64,000 bases of DNA from the NCBI RefSeq assembly GCF_958298935.1, contig NC_084942.1:17367501-17431500 (forward strand). The letters run 5' to 3'. Position numbers and translations under genes: made by a program. A model generated the notes under the pieces. It saw only the letters and a list, made by a program, of their open reading frames with translations. It was not told where the DNA came from and searched no databases. Shown piece after piece: positions 34,950 to 44,205 of this stretch (its first letter is position 1; each line of letters starts with the position of its first letter). The DNA comes from Phragmites australis (taxonomy: Eukaryota; Streptophyta; Magnoliopsida; Poales; Poaceae).

Positions 34950-37078
34950 AAAAGGAAGGCAAAATCTCGAGATTGGAGAACAGGTTGTGGGAGTTGAATC
35001 ACGACAACTCCCAGCTGTGGATCAACAGGTTAAACTGAGAAAGGAACTAGAGAAGACAAAGAGGACAGTACAAGAGTTGTCAATTTGTCAAGACAGAAAG
35101 AAGATTTCGAGAGGAGCTTGCAGGACTTCAAGAAAATAGCCCAGGAGCAAATTAATGCAAGGGTAGAGGAATTAAAGAAGGCGGAGATGGATGCGAGGGC
35201 GGCATCTTTGGAGTTGGAGCTCAAGGTAGCTGTGGCTACAAAAGGAGAATTGGAAGCTGATGCCATGGTGAAGAAGAGGGAGTATGATTTGGTAAAGGGT
35301 GAAAATGGTAAGCTTCGGTCGGAGGTTTTGATTGCAGAGAAAAAACATAGCATGTCTGAAGTAGAGATTAAGAGGCTCATGATAAAATTAGGTGTGTTGG
35401 TGGTGGCGAAGGAGGTTGCTGCCAAGGCATTTGATGCAGAGAAGGCAGAAATAATGAAGGAATTAGAGGAACTCAAGAGTAAGGTGGAGGAAATACAAGC
35501 CAGCAAGGAAACGACTGAGGGAGCAGGTCGCGAGACGGATGCTTAGGTCGATAAACTGAGGGCTAAGCTGGAGGCAGGGTTCAAAAAACCGTTGGTAACC
35601 GCTCAAAAATCGCGGTTACCGACCTTCCCGGTCCGGTCCGGTTTCAAAAACCGCTCAGTAACCGAAATTTGAATTCAAAAAATTTGAAAAAATAAAAAAA
35701 TTCAAAAAAATCTTTAAAAAAACTAGACATAATTCTAAGAACTTCTGTGAAATTTTTTTTCAAAAATAATGTCATTTGCATCATATTCTATAGGGAAAAA
35801 GTTTGAAAAAAAAATGAAAAAAAATTGAAGCGCGCGGCTCAATTATTAACTCACGTTAAGGAAAAGTGTAACATACAAACACATATTTTTCTTGTATAAA
35901 ACGTATTTTAAGAGAATCTTTAAAATTGATTTCACTTTATTTAGAGTTTTATTAAATTCTCTATGATTTTTACAAAGTTCACAAGCATAAAGTGAATATG
36001 TTAAGAAACATCACTGTAATTAATTTTTTCATGTCTACTATTATTTTTTCTACGTAAATCATAATATAAATAAGCTAATGAAAGTGGTTTCACTAATTTT
36101 TAAGGTGTGATGGGTCAGTTATGAATTAATCTAGTTGCAACACATTTACACAATCATGCATGTTACAATAACTAATTCATGAGTTCATATATTTTTAAAA
36201 GATATAGGATCATTTAAGAAGACTAACAAAATTAGTTTCATGATTTTTGGATTAGCAAAGAGTAAACTATTCATTTACCTTGGTTTAACAAATAAAATTT
36301 CTCACAGAAAATTTTGAACTTTTTTATGAGTATAAATACTTTTATCATGTATATCATGTTACAAGGAAGCCAACAAAATTTGTTTCACTTGATTTGAAGC
36401 TCGGATGAATTAGTTATTGATTTTACAAGATTGAACTCTTTTTTAGGTTTTTTGTTGAACTGCGCTGAAATTCGATAAAATTGCTCGGTAACCGCTTGGT
36501 AACCGACCGAATCAAAAATGCGAGAAAATCACTCGGTAACCGCTCAAAACCGCTCGGTTACCGAGAGGGCAAAAACATGATTTTTTCGCAAAAATTTAAA
36601 ATTTGCCGGATGAATTTTCTCCGAATTTTTTTGAATTTTTGACCGGTAACCGCGGTTATCGCGCATTTTTGGTTACCGCCGGAGCTCGGTAACCGAGCTC
36701 CGGTCGGTAAATGGAACCTTGGCTGGAGGAGCTCTGTGTTTCTATGTCGCAGTTGCAAGCATCCTACGATGAACTTGATATCAATCATTCGTAACTGAAT
36801 GATGAGAAGAATTCAGTTCAGAATGCATTGGATGCCGAGAAGGCTATAGCATGCGATAAAGTCAAAAATTGTGGCACTTGAGAACTGCAATGCGGAAAAG
36901 GATAGTGAAATTGGGAACTGAAGGCGGCATTGGAGGAAAAGAAGGGGAAGATCGATGTCCTCAGTAAGGAAATTGAGCTGCTGCATCTTACAGTGACCGA
37001 GGCGCGGAGAAAGAAAAAGGGTGACATTTGGGCTATCTTGTCCTCCGCAAGGACATGCTTATCATTATGCAACTCGAA
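34950..37078 (+). pseudogene. Long coiled-coil protein, copy 1, split by a hAT-like element
   Basis: Coding remnants at 34950-35566 and 36722-37078 are interrupted by element B at 35575-36721. The main frame (35085-35546) reads as continuous heptad-type coiled coil rich in Glu, Lys and Leu (FERSLQDFKKIAQEQINARV onward). A CAG-to-TAG change ends it at 35546, where copy 2 has CAG. The second piece keeps ELCVSMSQLQASYDELDINH and EEKKGKIDVLSKEIELLHLT but contains several stops and frameshifts. The tandem 42/43-residue repeats of copy 2 are missing. Not a functional gene. I do not recognise a named family. Confidence 0.75.
35575..36721 (+). mobile_element. hAT-like non-autonomous element B (1147 bp)
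   Basis: Starts CAGGGTTCAAAAAACCG, ends AAATGGAACCTTG, so the terminal inverted repeat is CA(G/A)GGTTC. An exact 8-bp duplication GCTGGAGG flanks it (35567-35574 and 36722-36729), diagnostic of hAT elements. It sits inside the coding sequence of copy 1; copy 2 at about 43565 shows the empty site. Very similar to element A, in the same orientation. Confidence 0.9.
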
Positions 37079-37131
37079 ATGATCAGGTTGCTATCGTGCT
37101 GTAATGGTGATCGGTTGGTACTATGCAATGA

Positions 37132-37137
37132 AATAAA
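37132..37137 (+). terminator. Poly-A signal AATAAA, coiled-coil copy 1
   Basis: In 'gcaatgaaataaaacc', conserved with 43984-43989 of copy 2, about 55 bases after the coding end. Confidence 0.6.
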
Positions 37138-37225
37138 ACCTTGCTTACTTTGTGATATGTGATGTGTTCTTGCTTAGTTCATTTTGATGCATTTTATCTG
37201 TAAAATTATGATTTGCAGATTGTTT

Positions 37226-37799
37226 GACATGTAGTCCGCAGAACCATGAAACTGAAATTTTCCATTTTGCACTGTTTTGGTGACATACAATCTAGACCTT
37301 TCATGCATACAGCTAATACTCTTTTCACTTGTGATCCATGCTTGAACCCCAATGATACCAGGCAAACCTTATTCATGGTACCTTCTTTTATTGACGAGAA
37401 TTTGGCAGTTGCTCTGCCATTTGATTATAGTAGAAACAAATTTGATGTACAAATGTGGAGTATACGCAAGAGTGCCAGGATCAAGAGGGCCTACAGCACA
37501 AAACTAGTGAAAATACTGTGGCCAAATTGGCAAAACAAGTGAATTTACACCTGGTAATCTTTGCCTTCCGAGCTCAGGGTGTGATCCTTGGAACTGAATT
37601 TCAAAGGATTGTGTCTTGCTAGTTGTTTAGCTGAACAGATAGATGAGACTCCATAGCCTGGCAAACTGCCGAAGCTCCTCTCATCCATTCTGAACATCGG
37701 AACCCTTAGGAAATATTTCCCTTTTTTCCCAAACCAAATCACCGCTAAGAATAGTATTACAATCTTCACACTGAATTCTTCAAGTAAAGATGAATTATA
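37226..37799. other. Spacer between locus copies
   Basis: Noncoding, with one open frame (37246-37542) lacking any signature. No inserted element recognised. Confidence 0.4.
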
Positions 37800-38172
37800 C
37801 TGGTTAGCAAAAGCAATTCAGAATTCACAAACTAGAGCATCATAGGGCACGGTATTCTGAAACAAGAGGTATCACACAGGGCATGGCATTCTGAAACAAG
37901 AGGCATCACACATGGCATGGCGTTTTTATTCAAGTAACCCAACAATGCACTAGTTTTAAATGAAACTAAAATAGCTCATCAGCAAATGATGGCGCCTAAA
38001 GAGCTCCATGTTTCTGCAATGGTGAATTTTCTGAATACGAGACTAAGCAAAGGGCCTTATAACGGCAAACCCATACCAAGCAATTTTGATCTTTCATATC
38101 AAAATTCAAAAACCAAAGCTTGCATGGTACCAAAAAGCAGGTAAATTCCTCCGAAAATTACAGTACATTCAG

Positions 38173-38515
38173 TGTCATGGGCTCATGACAGTGGACCAAG
38201 AAAAGGGCAGCCATGCACAAGGTGGCACGAGACAGGGACGGCAGCAGTAGCAATTGAGCTGGTTAGATAGGATTATCTAGATAAGATAGGTTAGTTAGAT
38301 AAGCTACAATTTGTTAGCAATTTGTTAGGAGCCGTGGCCTCTATCCCTTATAATAGATAGCTAGCATCTCTTAGGGAGGCAAGCAAGAAGAATATCAATC
38401 TATCTTACCAGTCCCTTCTTCTATCCCTGCCCTTTGATGTGGCTGCCACCTTCCTGCTTGGGTCCAGGGTCATCTAGTTAGGCACACGGCATGTGATATT
38501 CAGACCGACAGAACA
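38173..38515 (+). mobile_element. Solo LTR (343 bp), copia-like
   Basis: Starts TGTCATGGGCTCATGACA and ends CCGACAGAACA, flanked by TTCAG (38168-38172) and TTCAA (38516-38520). 'cccttataatagatag' is a possible TATA box. Copy 1 has the corresponding uninterrupted site 'aaacattcagacatc' near 31460, supporting insertion after the duplication. Confidence 0.7.
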
Positions 38516-38734
38516 TTCAAGTGTATTATTCGTCATGCTAGACTGAGCATATGGATTTGCCAACGTATGTATATTTAACACTTGGTGCAGAGATCGACCC
38601 TAACCAGCAGAAATGTTTCAGATTGCAGTCATTAACATTAATTTGCCAAACAAAAGGTTCACTGTTCGCAGTCAGAAACCATAAAGAACAAAAAAGAAGA
38701 TAACAGCAAGTAACGAAGGCAAACGACCTTTTCA

Positions 38735-38998
38735 TCATTCCAGCAAGATTGAGTGATTGACACATCCAATCATCCTGCATCCACCACAACTCCGCTTAAT
38801 ATAATCCATCAGAGCCTTGTCCTTGCCGCCGGCCTTCGTCGGCAGCAGCGTCTGGTGGATGTTAGGCAGTACCCTGACGGCGCCTAGAAACTGGCTGAGG
38901 TCCTCGCCGTTGCACACCGCTAGCTAGCTGTATGTACCGCCGCACGATCCGGTTCTTGTGGTTGCCCCGCGCTGCGTTCCCCGCAATCTCCAGCACCT
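38735..38998 (-). pseudogene. Histone H2A-like exon, frameshifted
   Basis: Minus strand from 38998: after an acceptor-like 'tactgttttag' it reads [25 protein letters not shown], then, after a one-base frameshift within a repeated 'agctagc', [19 protein letters not shown] and [15 protein letters not shown]. This is the C-terminal half of histone H2A (family consensus AGNAARDNKKxRIxPRHIQLA then NIHxxLLPKKAG). The cut before VLE matches a known plant H2A intron position. No first exon is visible nearby. Unusual replacements (H for K, RY for RH) and the frameshift make it a pseudogene. It faces away from the coiled-coil gene. Confidence 0.75.
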
Positions 38999-39179
38999 AA
39001 AACAGTACGAATCGCTAAGAGGAAATCGGAAACCGTCAGCAGGAATGCCAATCACGGATTTGCTCAGCTAGGGAAGAACCAAAGAACAGGTTATGAAGAG
39101 ACTTGGGCTCTAGAGCAAGGCGCACAGTTTCATAGCCTGATGCAGGTTTCAGAAACTGTGAACTTCAAAGAAAAAAAAA

Positions 39180-40926
39180 GGACTAAGTACGTTTTACTCA
39201 TCGAACTATCACGTTTGTTCGGATAACTCTGAACTTTTAGACCTCCATTTTTCTCCCCTGAATTATCAATACCGTACATTTTACCTAGAGTGGTTTTTCT
39301 CGGTGGTTTTGATGATATGGTGTCGGTTTCACCACGTGGCAGTCCTAGTCAGCGTGTCCAATCAGCGTGCTGACATCAGCGTTGCCAGTAATTCGATTTT
39401 TCTTTAGAAAAATAATTCATGAAAATAGATTATTCCGAAAAATAGGTTTTATGTTAAAAATCCAAAAAATATAAAGTAATTTAGATACATGTTTTAATAT
39501 GTTTTTAGCTCTATTTTTATTTCTGTAAATATTATTTAATATTTTTCTAGTGTAAAAATTATTCCAAAAATGTTAGGATAAATATTTTAATTTGGAAAAT
39601 AGTTTTAGAAAATATAGGTTAATTCTCATAAAGTTTAAAAATATTTTCTTTGATAAAATAAATACTTTTAATATTTTATTGTACATAAAATTAGTTTTAA
39701 TTCTAGAAAAATTAGGTTTAAATCCTGAAAAATAGTATTCGTCATTTTTAGCCGTAGTTTTTGCGTCATTTCTAGCCGTTGAAATTAGTTTAGCCGTACT
39801 TTTTGATACATTTTGGGTACATTTGACCACATTTTGAGCACATTTTGGCATATTTGGACACATTTGGCCATATCTTAGCCACATTTTAGCCACATTTGGG
39901 TACATTTTGGGCATATTTGGGCCCATTTTAAACACATTTTGAGCACATTTTTGATACATTTTTGTTAAATTTGGGCACATTTTGGGCATATTTGACCATA
40001 TTTGACACATTTTAGGCATATTTGGACACATTTTAGCCATATTTTGATACATTTTGGGTATATTTTGGGCACATTTTGAGCATATTTGAACAAAATATGG
40101 CTAAATATGCCAGAATGTACCTAAATATGCTCAAATATGTCCAAAATATGGCCAAATGTGCTCATATATGGTCAAATGTGCAAAAATGTGACCAAATATG
40201 TCCAAATATGCTAAAAATATGACAAAATGTGATAAAAATATGTCCAAATATGCTAAAATGTGCCCAAATATGACAAAAATGTGCTCAAATATGTCCAAAA
40301 TATGCACAAAAGTACTACTAAATGAATTTTAAACGGCTAGAAACGACGTGAAACTACAACTAAAAATGACAAAAACTATTTTTTGGATTTAACCTAATTT
40401 TTCTAGAATTAAAACTAATTTTATATACAACAAAACATATTAAAAGCATTTATTTCATCAAAGAAACTATTTTTGAACTTTATCAGAATTAATCTATATT
40501 TTTAAAAACTAGTTTCCAAATTAAAAAATTTATTCTAACATTTTTGGAATAATTTTTACACTAGAAAACATTAAATGATATTTACAGAAATAAAAACAGA
40601 GCTAAAAATGTATTAAAACATTTATCTAAATCATTTATATTTTTGGATATTTTTCTAAACATAAAACCTATTTTTCGGAATAATCTATTTTCATGAATTA
40701 TTTTTTAAAGAAAAATCGAATTACTGCGCAACGCTGATGTCAGCACACTGACTAGGATTGCCATGTGGTAAAACTGGCACCACATCATCAATACCACCGA
40801 GAAAACCACTCTGGTGGGTAAAATGGACGGTATTAGTAGTTCGGGGGAGTAAAATGCACTATTTAAAAGTTCAGGGGGTTATTCGGACAAACGTGATAGT
40901 TCGAGGGAGTAAAATGGACTTATTTC
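39180..40926. mobile_element. Foldback (long inverted repeat) element, about 1.75 kb
   Basis: Almost the whole element is one inverted repeat with arms of roughly 850-900 bp meeting near 40085-40095. The left arm begins with 'gttttactcatcgaactatc'; the right, reversed, with 'attttactccctcgaactatc'. Words such as 'aattcatgaaaatagattat' recur in both arms in order. The central 600 bp consists of degenerate 'acattttgggcacatttgg' repeats. Copy 1 shows an uninterrupted A-rich site ('ttcaaagaaaaagaaag'). The ends resemble grass Mutator-like families; the target duplication lies in poly-A and cannot be sized. Confidence 0.8.
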
Positions 40927-41036
40927 AAAAAAGAAACACAATACGAATCGCCATAAGGAAATCAGATACCGGCGCGATTCGACGCAACAAAAGGAGAAAG
41001 AGGGATCGAGATCCGAGAAGACGGGTCTCACCTCAA

Positions 41037-41624
41037 CGGTAAGGTACTCTCTCATCTACTTCACACTCCATCCTATCATTGTCCTCTGCTTCTTCCCTCT
41101 TCATATTCTCTTCCTCACCGACACTCCATCCTATCAATGTTCTCTACTTCTTCCCTCTTCATCTCCTCTTCCTCATCGACACTCCATCCTATCAATGTCC
41201 TCTGCTTCTTCCCTCTTCATCTCCTCTTCCTCACCAACACTCCATCCTATCAATGTCCTCTGCTTCCTCCCTCTTCCTCTGCTCTTCCTCACGGACACTC
41301 CATCCTATCTCTCCTCTCTGCTTCTTCCCTGTTCCTCACCCACACTCCATCCTCTCTCTCCCATTTCCTTCTTCCCTTGTATTCACCTCGAGGTAGCTTC
41401 GGCAGGGGCAGAACCTCTCCAATTCGGCTAGGCCACGACGAACACACCGACACGTCTTCCACCGACAAGTGCGTGACAAGATTGGCCACAAGTCACCGTC
41501 CAACTCTCCAAGTCTCTAGAACAAGTCGTGGTTTCCGGATGGGCCAAGGCATCCTTTTTTTTCTTGCGCAGTGTGGTCCCATCTCTCTCCTCTAATTACC
41601 CATCTAAATTATACGTTGCAGATC
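41037..41624 (+). promoter_or_regulatory. Leader or 5' UTR intron of coiled-coil copy 2
   Basis: 'caacg|gtaaggta' near 41039 and 'tacgttgcag|atctc' near 41624 could be the two splice sites of a leader intron ahead of the ATG at 41701. The interior is pyrimidine-rich and contains the 58-bp tandem repeat. RNA evidence would be needed; short frames here are repeat artefacts. Confidence 0.4.
41065..41343. repeat. 58-bp tandem repeat, about 5 units
   Basis: 'actccatcctatca' recurs at 41065, 41123, 41181, 41239 and 41297, exactly 58 bases apart, with a sixth partial unit 47 bases further on. Units consist of 'cctctgcttcttccctcttc' and 'cctcttcctcaccgac' words. Copy 1 has a single unit. Confidence 0.9.
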
Positions 41625-41700
41625 TCCTCAATCTCTGGCAGATCTCCATTTCAAATCCCTAGAAGAAGACCACGCACTCACGCTGCGCAGGGCAGATCGA

Positions 41701-43187
41701 TGGGAGCGGAGCAGAGCTTGGAGGACAGGGCGCAGGACTTAGAGCGCAAAAACTCCCAGCTATCGGGTGAGAAGGATGAACTGGAGAAGCAGCTGAAGAA
41801 GACCACTAGGATGTCTCAGGTGTTCTCAAATCAGGTCTCCACACTGGGGTACAGAGTGCAGGAGTTAGGGCGTAAAAATACGGAGTTATCTGGTGAGAAA
41901 GGTAAACTAGAGAAGCAATTGGAGGAGACGACGAATGCGTCTCAGGTATTGTCAAGCCAGGTCTCCACACTGGAGTACAGGGTGCGGGAGTTGGGGCGTA
42001 AAAATACGGAGTTATTTGATGAGAAGGGTAAACTAGAGAAGCAATTGGAGGAGACGAGGAAGACATCTCAGGTGTTGTCAAGCCAGGTCTCCATACTGGA
42101 GTACAGGGTGCAGGAGTTGGGGCATAAAAACATGGAGTTGTCTGGTGAGAAGGGTAAACAGGAGAAACAATTGGAGGAGATGACGAAGGCATCTCAGGTG
42201 TTGTCAAGCCAGGTCTCCACACTGGAGTACAGGGTGCGGGAGTTGGGGCATAAAAACACAGAATTGTCTGGTGAGAAGGGTAAACTGGAGAAGCAATTGG
42301 AGGAGACGACGAAGGCGTCTCAGGCGTTGTTAAGCCAGGTCTCCACACTGGAGTGCAGGGTGCAGGAGTTGGAGCATAAAAACACAGAGTTGTCTGGTAA
42401 ACTAGAGAAGCAATTGGAGGATACAAGGAAGGCGGGTCTATTGTTCATGAATGCAGCCGATGAGTACCAGGAAGTAATGGAGTACAGGGTGCGGGAGTTG
42501 GAGCACAAAAACACAGAGTTGTCTGGTAAACTAGAGAAGCAATTGGAGGATACAAGGAAGGCGGGTCTATTGTTCATGAATGCAGCCGATGAGTACCAGG
42601 AAGTAATGGAGTACAAGGTGCGGGAGTTGGAGCATAAAAACACAGAGTTATCTGGTAAACTAGAGAAGCAATTGGAGGATACAAGGAAGGCAGGTCTGCT
42701 GTTCATGAATGTGGCCGATGAGTACCAAGAAGTAATGGAGTACAGGGTGCGGGAGTTGGAGCATAAAAACACAGAGTTATCTGGTAAACTAGAGAAGCAA
42801 TTGGAGGATACAAGGAAGGTGGGTCTGCTATTCATGAACTTGGCCGATGAGTACCAGGAAGTAATGGAGTACAGGGTGTGGGAGTTGAAGCATAAAAACA
42901 CAGAGTTGTGTAATAAACTAGAGAAACAATTAGAGGATACAAGGAAGGCAGGTCTGATGTTTATGAATGTAGCTAATGAGTACCAAGAAGTAGCAGAGAA
43001 GCAAATTAAGGCAAAGGTGGAGGAATTGAAGGTGCTGGGGGCCCAGAAAGCGGAGATGGATGAGAAGGCAACATCTTTGGAGTTGGAGCTCCAGGCAGCT
43101 ATGGCTAAGAAAGGGGAATTGGAGGCCAATGTCATGGTGAAGAAGAGGGAATATGAGTTGCTGAAGGGGGAAAATGATAATCTTTGA
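41701..43187 (+). CDS. Long coiled-coil protein, copy 2, with tandem 42/43-residue repeats
   Basis: 495 codons from ATG to TGA. The start chosen is MGAEQSLEDRAQDLERKN; an upstream in-frame Met at 41571 lies in leader sequence. Residues from about 15 on form uninterrupted coiled coil made of tandem units: about 4 of 42 residues (YRVQELGRKNTELSGEKGKL, then EKQLEETTKASQVLSSQVS) followed by 5 of 43 residues (YRVRELEHKNTELSGKLEKQ, ending FMNAADEYQEVME). After these comes non-repeated coiled coil (EKQIKAKVEELK onward) shared with copy 1. The TGA replaces an Arg codon retained in copy 1, and the same frame continues beyond it, so the product is truncated. No transmembrane segment or enzymatic motif. 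Function unknown; a structural or scaffold role is only inferred. Confidence 0.65.
42354..42997 (+). repeat. 129-bp coding minisatellite, 5 units
   Basis: 'gtgcgggagttgga' type unit starts recur at spacing 129 (for example 42483, 42612 and 42741). Units are nearly identical in DNA as well as protein, which implies recent expansion or homogenisation. A related 126-bp unit precedes it from about 41850 to 42353. Confidence 0.88.
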
Positions 43188-43911
43188 TCGGAGGTTTTGA
43201 TTGCAAAGCAGAAACTTAGCGTGTCAGAAGTAGAGGTTAAGAGGCTCAAGATGCAATTGGGTGAATTGGTGGAGGCAAAGGAGGCAGCTACGAAGACATT
43301 TGATGTTGAGAAGGCAAAAATCATGATGGAATTAGAGTATCTTAAGAGGAAGGTGGAGGAAATCCAGGCCAACAAGGATTTGGTGGAGGAGGTTCGGTTA
43401 GAGGTTTTTACTGCAGAGCAGAAACATAGCTTGTCTGAAGTAGAGGTTAAGAGGCATGAAGGAATCAGAGAACCTCAAGAGGAAATTGGAGGAAATCCAG
43501 GCCAGCAAGGAAGTGGCTAAGGAAGCAAGGTGCGAGAAGGATGCTCAGGCCGATAAACTGAGGGATGAGTTGGAGGAGCTCCGTGTTTCTATGTCGCAGC
43601 TACAAGCATCCTATGAAGAACTTGATATCAATCGTTCACACCTAAATGATGAGAAGAATTTAGTTCAGAATGCACTAGATACTGGAAAGGCTATAGCATG
43701 CAAGCTAAAGTCAAAAGTTGAGGCACTTGAGAACTACAATGCAGAAAAGGATAGTGAGATTGCGAACCTGAATGCAGCATTGGAGGAAAAGAAGGGAAAG
43801 ATTGATGTCCTTAGCAAGGAAATTGAGCTGTTGCATCTCACAATGGCTAAGGTGCAAAGGAAGAAAAAGGGTGGCACTTGGGCTATCTTGTCCTCAGTAA
43901 GGAAATGCTAA
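43188..43911 (+). pseudogene. C-terminal remainder of coiled-coil copy 2 after the stop
   Basis: The frame of 41701-43187 continues past TGA as SEVLIAKQKLSVSEVEVKR and onward. Near 43456 a deletion with frameshift moves it to another frame (ESENLKRKLEEIQASKEVAK), ending VQRKKKGGTWAILSSVRKC at 43911. The end matches copy 1. If a stop-free allele exists, the original protein would have been about 740 residues. Confidence 0.7.
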
Positions 43912-43983
43912 TCATTATGCAGCTCAAAATAATCAGGTTGCTATCGTGTTGTATTATGGTGATCAGTTTGTACTATGCAATGA

Positions 43984-43989
43984 AATAAA
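43984..43989 (+). terminator. Poly-A signal AATAAA, coiled-coil copy 2
   Basis: In 'gcaatgaaataaaac', about 70 bases after the coding end and conserved with 37132-37137. Confidence 0.6.
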
Positions 43990-44095
43990 ACTTTCGCTTA
44001 CTTTGTGATATGTGATGTGTTCTTGCTCAGCTCACCTGGATGCATTTTATTTGTAAAATTCAATGGTGTGATTTGTAGATTATTTGATATGTAGT

Positions 44096-44205
44096 TGAAA
44101 GGATTGAATGACCCAAGAGGGGGGGGTGAATTGGGCTCTAATTAAAATTACTTCCACCGAAATCTAAAATAAGTAAGTAACCTTAGCCTAGATAAATAGT
44201 AATAC
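44096..44205. mobile_element. TG...CA-type element, 5' fragment
   Basis: Begins TGAAAGGATTG and has 'gaggggggggtgaattggg', matching the start of the element at 26000. It breaks off where the LINE begins at about 44206. Inserted in the 3' flank of locus copy 2, after 'gtagt'; copy 1 lacks it. Confidence 0.65.

Larger units (their letters stand above)
31057..37225 (+). repeat. Duplicated locus, copy 1 (coiled-coil gene plus upstream DNA)
   Basis: This region matches 37800-44095 in order: upstream noncoding words (31300-31450 with 38005-38135; 31500-31605 with 38690-38805; 32985-33140 with 39045-39180), leader (34322-34930 with 41010-41640), coding part, and 3' flank including the poly-A region (37076-37220 with 43912-44090). 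Insertions specific to this copy are a solo LTR and two hAT-like elements. A tandem arrangement in the same orientation implies a segmental duplication. The exact left edge is uncertain. Confidence 0.75.
37800..44095 (+). repeat. Duplicated locus, copy 2
   Basis: Counterpart of 31057-37225 with its own insertions: a copia-type solo LTR (38173-38515) and a foldback element (39180-40926), plus an expanded minisatellite in the coding part and a 58-bp repeat in the leader. A histone H2A-like exon (38735-38998, minus strand) lies in the upstream section. Confidence 0.75.

Noticed and set aside
41806..43375. Long antisense open frames (206 and 351 codons, minus strand) across the coiled-coil gene
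   Set aside because: They mirror the tandem repeat of the plus-strand gene; a repeat unit divisible by three with no antisense stop keeps the frame open. Their Ser/Pro-rich sequence has no family signature.
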